Assembly: GCF_001522545.3 (NCBI RefSeq)
Contig: NC_031774.1
Location: 55,121,871-55,185,870 of the forward strand
Length of the DNA stretch: 64,000 nucleotides
Direction: 5' to 3'
Origin: Parus major
Taxonomy: Eukaryota; Chordata; Aves; Passeriformes; Paridae
A program made the translations under genes and the position numbers. The notes under the pieces were generated by a model. The model saw only the letters and a list, made by a program, of their open reading frames with translations, searched no databases and was not told the origin of the DNA. Positions 49,901 through 62,983 of the stretch are shown in pieces; the stretch's first letter is position 1, and every line of letters begins with the position of its first letter.

Positions 49901-52900
49901 TTTGCACTGGTCTATGCAGTACAAATATCTTGTTGTCATCAAGCTGACTTCTGCATAAATTTCATCATATGCTCTCCACTGCTCCAGTACTGACTCCATT
50001 GAGGCCTTTAGCTGTGCAACCTGCAGACAAACCATTTTTGTTATTATTTCTTGTGTAGTCCTGACATATAAATCATCTTTAAATTGACTTAGAAATCTAA
50101 ACTCAATGCTCAATCCATGACAATCCGTATTAATTTGCCAAGTTGAAGTATTTTACTACTTGGTAAGGAATTGTGCAGGCTTCAAAAAAAGCAGTAAACC
50201 ATACCTACAGTGTAGAATATGAATTTGCTGGTAATTAAAATTTCACTGGAGTTCAAGGTAGCGCTATTCTACCAGAACAACCCAGGAAGTACTGAAATAA
50301 TAAACTACTTATTCCCTTCTGCCAAAATCAGCCTGAAGTGGGAGGAACTTGAAAGCCTTAATCTTCTTAGGAAGCAGATAGGTTGATCCAGAGATCAAGT
50401 TTCCTTTCAAGTACAATTTGAACAGAAATTGGAAGAAGCCACTACTGCAATACTCTGAGAGCTGTCGCCCCTCTTATGCCATTGTGCTCTACTAATGCAG
50501 GCCCACCTGGATCACAGGCTAGCAAGTCCAGGATTTTCATGCAAAATTAAATGATGGATATCCCCTTTATTTTCTGTCTCTTTCATTATTACAGTTGTCT
50601 AATCTGTAAGGGGCAGGCATGGCTTCCATTTGCCACAGGCTCCTAGACACTGAAAACACAAAAATGCAGTCCTCCTTCAGCAATTTTTATCCATCTGCTT
50701 CAGGGAAGTACATAAAGCATGTCCTGGGTTAGATAAAACATTCACCTATTTTCAGTCATGCTTGGAGAAAAGCATGAAAACCAGGCAGACAGACAACCAT
50801 GTCTCCATGAGACCTGACAAAAGCCAGATGCCAGATTTCAGTTCTGACTATGCAGCCACACAATGGAAGAAGAAAAAAACATCCACAGTAGTTCACCCTA
50901 AATAGACTGCACAGATCATTTCATCCCAGTATCCTAGTTTCAGGCACACACAGCCTGGTGGATTAATCATCCCTATTCTCTTTTGAATCATGGTACAGGT
51001 GGGAGGAATCTCTAATTGCTTTTTGTAGCCTGTAGCTAATTACTGCCCACACAAGGAAGATGGAAAGACATAGTTCTCGAGAAATGTCTCTGAGCCACAG
51101 ACTCACGGTCTTGAGCTCAACCTACGGACAGTTTAATCAAGATATTACATCTCCTTAGCCCTGTATTAGAAATCTCTGCCTGGCTCTGATGTGAGCAGTC
51201 ACCCGTGGGAAGGAACCTGCCCTTGCTGTTTCACTGCACACACAGACAGCTCAGCTCCAAGAACATCCTGTAGTTTGCAAGTTCTGTAGCTAAGTCATAA
51301 AATTCCTAAAATTAACATGACCCATGATGACTGCATGAAGAAAAAAAGCACCAGGCTGTCAATCCTGCCAATTTCTATCCCCAGCTATACACCAGAAGGA
51401 AAAACTTTCATCATGTACATAGACATAAATTTCCCTGCTTTCTTGGTAACAAACAATCGCATCCCTTCTGCTGAAACCTAAACCAAGAAGCAGCAATACT
51501 GGATTGACACCTCCTGTGGAAGAGTTCAAGCAAAAGGGTTCAGGTTTAACAAAGTTCTGAGGAAAAAAGGCAAGGAATTCATAATAAAAATGGGTAAAGC
51601 AATCTTAACTAGAAACACAACCACTCCATCATGTATAATTCTCTACAGTACATGGTTATTTATTATCACAATTTCAATCTATAAATGTACTCATTATTAT
51701 CTCTCCTAAACCTATCAATTACATCCACATAAAAAAAACCATCAGATCCAATTATAATGATATTATGACTATAAATATAAACTGCTGGGGAGTCAGTTTG
51801 CATGGGAAACCAATATGCCAGACTCTCCTTGGAGCAACTGGAAACGACAAAGGATTTGAGGATGGCAGAAGCCACCCTGGTGTGTGGATGAAAGAGTAAC
51901 TGGGAGGTGGAAAAGCTGCAGTGACAACAGGGCCAGAGTAGGCAGCTTCCACCAATTGCACTACAGGGGAGAAAGAGCAGGGTATGAAAGAGATCAAGTA
52001 AGAGAGTTAAAGGTTTTCATTTTCAGATTGACATAAAAGTAGCAGTGTTCTTTCTTTATTTACTTAAACTGCAAATGGGGACCTGCTCCTCCTCCCTTTG
52101 TACTCAAACTGCTTCAATATCAGACAAATTTTTCTCTCTCAACTTTGGAAATACATTAATTTACTTTACAGTAACGAATTAAAACTAAATTCTTAGGAAG
52201 GCGAAGAGTATTCAAATTCCTTGAATACTTTTCATCTTTTTTGTACCAGCTCCTGCCATCCCATGAAGATTGATTCTGATCACCACACTGGTGATCAGAA
52301 AATGCAGTGGAGGAAACCTGAACACAAGCAAGGCTTTTACCTGGTTTACAATGCTGTCCTTCATTTCACACAGCTCAGCTATCCTGAGAGACTGAGCTGC
52401 TGGGGCTTGTTCTGCACTACCATTCGAAGCCAAACTTTGTTTGAGCTCATCAAGAGCTTTGGATTTAGCTGTGAGTTGATTTTCTAGCTCCTAAAAAATG
52501 GGAATAAAAAAGATAAATAAGATTTTTAATGAGACCATAGAAAAAAATTTCTGTGTGAGTAGCTTAGATAAATATGCCTTCTTTAAAACCAATTTTGTGC
52601 AATTCTTCAGTCATGCAAAGGTAAGACAGGAACTGGTTTTGCAATGGGAGAATCCCTGACATCCTAACAACTTGTGGAAAGTTATTTTCAGTTTATCCCT
52701 CTACTCAGAGAGACTCCCATGGCAGAAATTCCAGTGTAATTAAGTGAGAACCATCTCCAATGAATGGAGATATCTGGGAGAAGAACTTCTCCAGCACAGC
52801 CAGCAAGATTTTAAGAATCTTGACATGCTGGGGAAAGCTCAGCAGGGAGTTCTCCACAATGTGAGGAATTATCCATACCCACAATGAGCCACAACATTTC

Positions 52901-55900
52901 CCTATAATGCTACACTTAAAGCCATGACTGTTTTTCACCTCTCACTGACCATCCCCAAAACATTTTTCAATTTGGATCTTATTTTTATTGACCAAGTAAA
53001 TCTCAATGAAACATTTTAGCCACCTGTATCCTAGCACTGTGTGTTGCTCTGAGCAGGTGAGTGTATAGTCCAAGCTACCCTTGTGCCCATCTTCCATGCT
53101 GGCCCCTCCACACATTTCAGAGATGCAAGTAACTCAGTGTGTAACAGAGCACTCCAGACAATAAAAGCAGCCTACTACGAGAGAGATGTAACCATGGCAA
53201 TGAAAGAACAAATATTCCATGTTAAGAAATAGAGAGGGAACACTGTACTGAATGAAAACAGGAGACTGACAGAGTAACAGGAACCAATTATTAGCTGGCT
53301 GCCACCTGTATTAATTTTGAGGGATCTGATGCCTAGAAAAACATAACAAAGGACACCCAGATCCTTGAGGCTGCTGCAGAGAGACTACACTACAATCTAG
53401 GGCAGATGTAGAGAGGGTTTCTATTTTTCCAAAGGGGACTGAGTAGTTTCCATGACACTTCCATCACAGAGCTCTTCAAACTAATGGAATTTATAACTTC
53501 CATGGCTGTGCTGAACTGAGAATTACTTCTATTGGAAGTATCTCAGAATACAATATTGCTGCACAGCACTCCAAATACCATGAAGCAACAGCAGATGCAT
53601 CTTCAATTGGTTGAAAAAAATCACAGAATAGCCACTCACACTGAAAGTGGCTCTGGCTCTTTATCACCTGAATGCAACATGATTTAATTAAAACGACATT
53701 GGAGAATTCTTCTGGCAAACAGCAACTTCCGTTATATTTCTTTCTGTTAAAATCTGTGCAGTTCCTTCAGCAAAGTGTGCTAAATAGGGCTTTTACATTA
53801 TTTTTTAATATCACTCATGTCATGCTTTACCTTGCAATCATCTAAGGTGTTCTGTGCAGAGATCAGACTTGCTGGGGTCTGTAAGGATCTCAGTCGATCA
53901 CTCTGAGCTTCCAGCCAGTTGTACAGAGTCTGGGCTTTGTTCTCATTCTCAGTAATATCCTCCAAAATGTGTTCCAGGTCTTGGATCTGAAAGTTACAGA
54001 ACTGTTTCAACTTACTTAAACCTACAGGTGGGCAGAAACAGGGCTTTACCTTCCATGACAAAATTTGAGATGATGAAATTTATACTGAAAATACTCTTTA
54101 GAGAAATATTTTGAAAGGAAAACCTCAAGGGTTTTGCAGGTTCTTTAGGATCTAACCTTTGCCTTTGGAAGAAACAAGCCAGTGTGTGTTCTGGAGTTGG
54201 GAGACCCTGGGCTATGTGGACACATTCATTCATATGGGAGTCTGAAAATCTCATTCTCACTAAAACCCACCACCAACAAGAAAGGGACCTCAAGTTTCCT
54301 ATCTTCAATATTGGCCCTGAGGATCCATTAGATCCTAGAATAGAATTTCATAAATATGGTTAGAGAAGATAACCTCTTCCCCAACAAAACTGAAATTGCA
54401 TCATGGAAATTTTCAGTTGTATGGGAAATGAAATTTCTACTTAAAAATGTTTCTGGAAGATTTTCTGAACTAAAAAATATTGGCAATTTTCCATCTGACC
54501 AGAAGTCTTTGAATCTGGACTCAGAAAGGGCAGCTTCTCCCAGAGCTGTGTAAATTGAGACACAAAGATGAAAGAGAAATGTGTTGGTGAAGAGATTCAT
54601 TCCAGCAGCCTCATGGCTGCATTTTGGGATTCTAAGATTCCCCATGTCCTTTCCATATCATGAGCCACACCAGCTTTTCTGGGTATTGGGACACGTAAGC
54701 AGCAGCATCTAATTCTGGATGCATGGATTATTTCTAGCCTCACTAGAACAGAATAATTCTGAGGCATTGCCTGAAACAGATTTTCTCCAGGGCAAGATTA
54801 TGTGCTGTTAGGAAAATTCTGCTTGTAGACTGACTATCAGCTGCTGTCCTTCAAAGCACTCTATTGGGAAAGAATATTCAATAACTGCAGGAGGAGGGCA
54901 CTGACACAGAGTAACCCATTTCCAGTGACCCAGGAGGGCTGGAGCAGGGCTGGGAACTGATCCCTGCTGTGTCTTGTCCAAGAGGCTCCATCTGAACGTG
55001 GCTGTCAACACTACTTACTTAACAACTGCTGTTTTCACAAATCCAACTGCTACAACAGGAAAACTGCTGGTAGCCTAATATATCCCTAATACAGGGCAGT
55101 GGCACAGGCAAAATCAGAGTTCTTAGAGAGAAAGCCATGGGGACTCAATCCAACCTTTCTGTTGAGGGACGCCTGCAGGCGGTGCCACCGCAGGTTCATC
55201 TCGCCCAGGCACTCCGCAAACTCTGTCCTTTCGTAGCGCTTGCTCTCCACGTCACAGGTGCTCATCTGCAGCAGGGACTGGTTAACAAAATCTACCATCC
55301 ACTGCTTAAAGTTCATTTCCATCATGTACTCCTGCAGGGGAGAAGAGAGAAAGAACAAAAATGTAAACATCAGCTTCGTAGTTTTAATCTGATCGGTTCC
55401 AATGATGCTTCAAGGTGTGGCAATGGGACATTGACAGCTTTGTTTGAATTATGACCAAAAATGTTTTTCTGAAAGAGAATCTGTCTGTAGGAATAATTCT
55501 CAAATTTCTCCATTCTGTATTTCTGTAGCTGTTTCCATTCATGAAACGTCTGGAGAAAATCTCTATCATTATGTGGGTAGTTCAAGGTAAAAAACAGACT
55601 AGTGATGGAGCTGGGAATAAAACCCAGGGGAACCAGATCCTGTACTTAATCCATTGGACAAAACCATCACACTGGGCCCAGATTAGGCTAAGGCCAAGGC
55701 TTTCCCACACTCCTGCAACTCACAGGCAAATGCAGCAAGAGCTTCTACTCCTTTTAACAAAATATCTGGTATCAGAATAGAATATCAGAATATCTGGGAG
55801 CCTCTAGCATCAGCATCTCTTGCACAGAGAGGTAAGTGAGAAACTACATGCAAAATGAAAACATTAAGGAATGTCTTTTTATTTCAGAGAGTATTAGAAG

Positions 55901-58900
55901 AGATTAGGAAAGGGCTCCATATTTATCTAGTGGTGCCCTGAATAGTCACCAGGGAATACCACAGCAGAGGTACTAAAGCCACAGCCGCTTCCCTCTAGGA
56001 ATTTGTGACCCTCATCCCAGCTTTCTTCTCAACACACACAACCCTACCTTGCTGACAAGTGCAAAAGATACACCTACAAACCCAGCTCTAAATATCCAGT
56101 GTTATAAACAGCACCTCACCTACATGTCCCAGCTTCCAAATCCAACTGATACAGACCAAAATGGTCAGTACAGACCAATGTATGTGCTCTACCACAGCAC
56201 TTGGAAAGAAATGCTTGCACTGGAACTTGCCTTACATGCAGCACCAAGTGCCTGCAAGCTGCAGCTGCAGACTGAGAACTGTCAGCCTTTCTGAGCCCTG
56301 AGCAAGGGCAGAGCAAAATATGTCTCTGTGGGGATTCATGCCCTGAGGCTGGGCTCCCTGGCATCTCTGGAGTACACAGCTTGAATTCTTCCTGTGACTG
56401 GAGCAATCAGCCTCTGCCACTCGTGCTCTGACATCTGAACAGTGCCGAGACTGCTGCAGCCTCTCTCTCTCTGCAGGGATGTTCATCTTGTCCCTCTTTC
56501 CTAGCAGGTTATTTCTTTTGATGACACATAATATTCAAACCCCCTGTTCTCTAGTTAAACGGATTCAGGTTATAGAGCTCCATTAGGAGGTATTCCTTGT
56601 TAAAAAGACAGACTAGAACACAGCCTCTGAAATAAACACAGAGTCTGTCTTCCTAAGGAAGGAAAGATTTGCTGCTCTTCACATTTTATAATCTAAATGC
56701 AAGAGAGAGAACAAATGAGACAGATGGAACAGCATGAGAAAAGGAGATTACAGCCCAGCAGGCAGTAGCTGTATTGCAGAACAGGCAGTGGTTTGAGTGT
56801 CATGGAAGCATAAAGGTTTTATAAAGGAGGATGTTACGACACGTTTCAGACTGAGGAGCCCTCTTGAGAGCAAGGGAAAGGATATGACAGTGCCTGTAGG
56901 CTGCTTCCATCCTTTTTACAGCAGGCCTGGGCTTACAGCCTCCCATTTACCTTGTACTTCTGAAGGAGGGTCTTGACTTGAGCAGCACCGCGTTGTGAAT
57001 TTATTGGCTCCTCACGTTCCTGCTGTTGTTCCACATGGTCCAGCCAGGCCATTAGTTCAGCAATAGCTTCTCGTGATGAAAGCTTTTCCATCTGAAGCTG
57101 AGGTAAAGCATATAATGAATCCTTTACACTCTACTTGTTAGAAATACCAAGGAAAATGACATTTCTATTTTTAGAAAGGCTCAGGCACTATAATCACATT
57201 ATTGGGGCATGAACTTGAAAGTGAGCCCCGTGCCCATGGGCAAATGACTTCAGTTCTAGAGTTCATGAATCTGAAATAAAATTCTTTCTAATTTTAAGCA
57301 ACAGAATTTCATGCAAAACTGTAGAGATAAGAAATATATGCAAAACAGCCAGGAAGAACACAGCAATATTTAAACTGCAGTACAATATTGGGGTTATTCT
57401 GAAAGCATGGCACAGCTAATTCGGAAAAAGGCAACTGAATCCCAGCAGCAGCATTTTAACCTAATTATTTAGTTTGAACTGAAAGATGGCAGCAGTTTCT
57501 CACTCACCTGGTGAAGCTTTTCTTGGATGGCTGGGAGCTGTGTAATCAGTTCTCCCCATTTTTGCTCAAACTTTGCCAAAGATGACCTAAGTGCTGCAGT
57601 ATCAGCTTGCTTCACGTGGAGGAGCTGGCTGGCAGTGCTCACCACTGATGACTTCAGGGAAGATTTTTCATCAACCTCCTTAGAAAATGTCTTAGGTGCA
57701 TGGGAGAAATTTAAGAGTGGGAAAATATTTATATATATATGTTGAAATGAAGACAAGCCATATTTTCACAGGATAAAATGCCTCAACAAACAGATTTTAT
57801 CAAGATGGTAAAATTCAGAAAACCTAAGCTCAATATGTATTAGCAGATATAGTATTCTTTTGCCCACCTTGATATACAGTGCTGAATGCCACCTTTTGCT
57901 CCCAGAGAGACTGGGAATATCCTGACCCCACTTCACACAGAGGTCCAAGGAGCAATCCCAGTCCTCATACCTCTGGCCAGCTCACATTCACCAGTCAAAC
58001 CTTCATGATGCTTTGCTTTCCTCCTGTGCACTATTCCTTCTGTCTGGCCTCACACTGGGAACCTTCTGGCTAACCATCCAAGGGGAGCAGGCAAAGACAT
58101 AAAATGCAATTCAGTGTTTCTCTTTCCTGACTTTGGCTGACACCTCCACTCCTGTACAGTTGTTAAGTGGCTTTGGGACACACAGCCATTCAGTGGTCTA
58201 TTATGTGGGTGGCTCAAGGCCATGACAAACACAAAAAACCTCTCAAAAGGGTCATTTTCACCAGAATTCACAGTGTCTTATCTAAACCTGGCAGAAACGA
58301 CTTACAAACAAGCTGCTGATGTTGTCCCTGATGGTGGCAAGATCTTGTGACACATTGAGAGACTGCTCCTTCCAAAAATTCATTCTCTGCTGAGCAGAAT
58401 CCAACCACTTCATCAATTCCTCTGACTCTCTGTTGTAGCTACAGAAGGAAACAAAACACAAAAACATATCTAACTGAGGCTGGGATACATTTCTCAACCC
58501 TCTTGTCTTCCCTGTGAGAAGGCACGTGCTGTTCTGGCACCTCTGCTGCTGCATAACCCTGCAGAAGCATGGCTTCAGCTGTCATCTATAAAAAAAATTA
58601 CAAACTAATGTCTAGCTGAAACTTCAGATTTTTTTTTCTGTGTTAGACCCACCTGACCAGGAGTTTCAGTAATGTTTGAAGTCGGTGTAGCTCATGGCCA
58701 ACTTTTTTGGTTAAAGACAGCCACTGCTCTTCCAGTTTCCCAATCTGGCTTCTTATTTCTGGGCAGCTCACAGCAGTCAGCAATTTCTTCCCTTCTTTCA
58801 CCATCTGGTACAGCTTGGCATGCTTTTCATCAACATTACTTTTGATTTTCTGTAAGAATATGGGAAGTTTGCAAAACAGTAACATTTTAAAGATGGAAAA

Positions 58901-61900
58901 CACAACTAGAAAAACACATATCACATGTTCTAACTTCTTAATCTCACATTTCCTCTGTAATGTATTTTATTTTCCAAATGACAGCAATCTGTAATTCATA
59001 ACATGAAAAAGGGACACAGGTTTTTGTGGGTTTGTTAATTTTTTGTTTGTTTGTTTCCTTTGGGTAGATCAAGACAAATCTCAACATATTTTTACACATT
59101 ATCAGACTGACTTTGTTATGATTTAATGGGCTTTTCTGACACCCAAAGATGTCAGGCAATGGACAAACACTGTCAGATCTGGCTGCACTGTCCAAATATA
59201 TGACTGCACCCACCAAAAAATTATTGTCTTCCCATGCTCTTGAAAGTTATTGTTCCTCCTTCAGGCTCTATACCATTTTGAAAAAATAGTTACTTTTTTG
59301 AAGGAAACTGCTGGGATAATTATTGAATAATGGTGACAGGGAGAAATGAAGAGTGGACAGTGAAGTCATTAAGTAAAAAACAAAGGTCTGGGGTTATTTC
59401 TCTTGCAGAAATGAAGTCCTAGAGGAATCTGTTCTGCTCTGTTTTTGAAACTCTAAAGCTCCACAGTTTCACCCTGCACCAAACATCTTCTAAAGCTTTA
59501 TGACTTTGTTTCTGAAGTCTTTAAACACAAATAAAGACTTAGGAGTGAAGAGCTAGTTAAGAACTCAAAAAGCCAAGGAAAAGCAGGCAACTTCACATCA
59601 GTAGCTGTGCAAATTTTGCATGTCTCTTGTCTCAGTGCAATAGGTACCAAAAGCACCAGAGGGCCACTATGACTGCAAACATCTACTGTTGATTTATTAC
59701 AAAGACTTTACTGTAGCTCAGATTTTCCTGGGAATATCCAGTGATGTCTTTCCTGCAGTCAACCAGATTAAATCATTATAGTACTTTTTTCCTTTATGAA
59801 ACATTCATTAATCACTCATTAATTTGCTTTTATTAAACACTTAATAATTAAAAAATTTCTAACAGAGAGTGTGCTCTGAAGACTGAGAAAGGTCAGACCT
59901 GTGAGACATGGCAAGCACTATCTGAAAATACATCACTAATATTACTGAAAACCTTTCTTCTTAATTTTATAAAACAACCATAAATGCTGCTTTCATATCC
60001 TTATATTTAATTGTGTTTAAAACATGGATAAAATATTTCCAGCTGCAGCTGAGGTTGTAAATAAAGATGTAGCTCTTCCATTAGAGATGCAGCTGCAACC
60101 AGAGCTGCCATAAGAGTTCAAATATTTAGTATTTTCAGATATTTGAAAGCTCTAGGTTGATTCTCCTTTTCCATAGGTTTTACACTGTGGCATGAAGATA
60201 ATTTCTGAATTACAGGGAAGTGGCACTATGCTTACTCCAAGGCTCTTGCTGTCCTTGGGATCCATGGAGCCTGCACATCTATCTGATCCCAAATACTTTC
60301 CTTTGAATATTGAGTTATAAAGTAGATACGGTCATTACTCCCACTTAAAGGGACTTGTAGCTCCTGACTGGAATTAGGAGTCCAATCTTTTCCTACTTTT
60401 AAAAGTCAGTTTTGAGCTTGCATCCACACACAGCTGAGGAGACAAAGGAAGCTGTGCAAATCACCTCCTCATATACTAACTAATATTTTTTGCCAGTTCT
60501 ACTGATCCATAAAGAAAAGTAGTGACAAACACATAAATACCTCTAGAAGTGCAATCCTTTCCAATAATCTTTCTTCAGTTTCTTCAACCAAACTGACAGA
60601 AGGCAATGCAGAGGCAAGTGCTTCTAACTCCTTATTGAAAACTAGGCATTCCTCATCAAATACCATCCAATCCTAAAAAATACATTGAATTGTTAACACA
60701 TCCATTTGCACTTAAATACACCAGACTCAGGCCTTAATGCCTTCTCTAGGATCAGCAGCTCTTGCTTTAATGAAACATAACACAAAAGTAAGTGAACAAT
60801 ATGTAAATATCAAAGTGAGACATGACTTCACCACAGATGAATTAATTATGCATTCTCCAGAATCTTTAGGGATTCTTATTTTAAAGTAGTGTATGCAACT
60901 TTTTATTCTCTAGGGATGTTCTGAGATTGTTACATTTTTTAAGTTTTAAAGGGGTGCTGGTATTTTTCAGCCTTAAAGGGCTCTTCTGTCAGTCCAGACA
61001 CTCAGAAATTACAGCAAGAAGTTATAAAGTGTGATGTTTTGAAATGTCCACTTCCAGAGATTTTCAAGAAGAAAGCTGGTTTATTGACACATATAGAATA
61101 AGAAATAGACTGCTGCTGTCCAGTGGAAACAGGGAAGGACAACTACTGGCCAAAGTCACTGGCAGGACAAGAGCTGCCGCAGATGCAACTTTTCTCCTTC
61201 CCTCCAGGCTTTACTCTTGGGTGTCTTTTGATTTATTACCTTCAGCAGGCTCTCTAAGTGTATACCATACTGGCAGGCTTTCTTCTCCAGCAATTTGACT
61301 TCATTCACCAGCTCTCTCCAGAATTCCTCTCTCTTTTGCAGGACAGAAGGACTCACTCTCTTGGAAAACACTTCCATGTAAGCCATGCGTGTCATGAGGT
61401 TGCAGAAAAAATCCTGGAAAAAAGCCCAAGCTAAAGCTGGCTCTTTAAGAGAGATCACACTCCCACAGCAGGAGTTCTAAGGCTGAAGTAGTAGGCAGGA
61501 CACAATAATCCTTTGGGATAACTTAAGAAAGACGTGCTTTCCTTACACAGCAAGGTGTTCTGAGGTAAGCAGAAACAGCAATTTATCACCAAAAGTGGCA
61601 CTGTTTTGGTCTACTGAGAAATTTGTGTTTGTTTTCTGCACATACACCAGTCCCTCCCCTTTGCTATGAGCCAGCCACTCTCCCCCACTACACTGGAGAG
61701 AAACCAGTCACAGAAAACTGTGCTCCTTGCTATGCTGACCTGAGCAGTGCTGAGATGAACAACTCATACCTTGTGATTTTTCAGGTGAGACTGCAGAGCT
61801 GCTCTGCTTTTTGTCAGGTGCTTTGGATCTTGTGCCATCTTCTCTCTTCCAATAGCTACCAACTCTGCAAACCCATGAAGCAAGTCCTCATACTGGCTTT

Positions 61901-62943
61901 CACTGATGGAAGGGGAGTTCAGCTCCACATACTTTGCTTTTAGAATCCCCCACATGTCATCCAGAACATCCTACAATGCAAACACAGTGTACCAATTCAT
62001 GAAGGACAGAAATTAATCCCACAAGCAATATGGGGGAATATGAAATAACCATCAGCCTTTTGATGCTGCAAGTGAATTGCTTAGAAGAATCAAACCACTT
62101 GAGTAAATTGGTACTGTGCTCTTACCTCTAATTTATAAGCTTCCTGGATTAAGGTGATAGGTAACTGCAATCTTTCTCCATGGCCTCTCAGTTTTGCTAC
62201 TTGGTTTTCAAAGTTTTGCAGCTCCACAGTACAGGCATCAATTTTCTGGATGAAGGACAAAATTAATTATTAGAAGAGTTCCATTCCAATAAACTTTCCA
62301 TTATCACTAGCAGTGCAGTAAATCCAGTGGCTGGATCCCTCCTGTGCCAACACTTCACAAAATCCAATGAGCTAATAATCTAAATGGACAAAACATGGCA
62401 TAACTTACTGTGTTCACACAGCACAGCCAAGAAGGGAATTCAGGTCTTGTGTCTCAGGTCAACATTCAACATGCCTTTCCATTTACTAATTCAAGTGCAG
62501 CCATGAAAATTAATCATGTAGTCAGAAAACAGTTTTTTCTTATGAATCAGAAGTACTCAAGGACTGAGACAGGATCCTTCTGAAGGAAGGAAAGCTATGT
62601 ACTTCTGTCATTCCTTTCCCAAGAGTGGTTACCTAACACAATATAGCCAGTCCTTGCTAGGGAATTCAGCAGGGAACACAGCTCTCAGTCTGGCAGAAAA
62701 TTATGCCTGTAAGCAAGGTTATGAGTCTGTAACAAACCAGCTTCAGAATACCTTCCTCTGCTTTGGTAATAAATAGGTAAATGGCCAATGGCCATTCTTA
62801 GGAGGATATGCAGTCTGTTAATTTTTAATTTTCTGCTAATCCCAATAAAGGTCAAAGAAAATAGCTTCACTGGTCAAATTCCATATGATGAAGTGCTCAT
62901 AAATGCTGCATGAGAAGACAGAAATACCAGAGTCCTATTCCCA

Positions 62944-62983
<40 letters not shown>

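Larger units (their letters stand above)
52491..56950 (-). other. Introns W9-W12
   Basis: Three introns of 1.2-1.6 kb (52491-53830, 53987-55154, 55332-56950), each without a recognised element. Confidence 0.8.
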
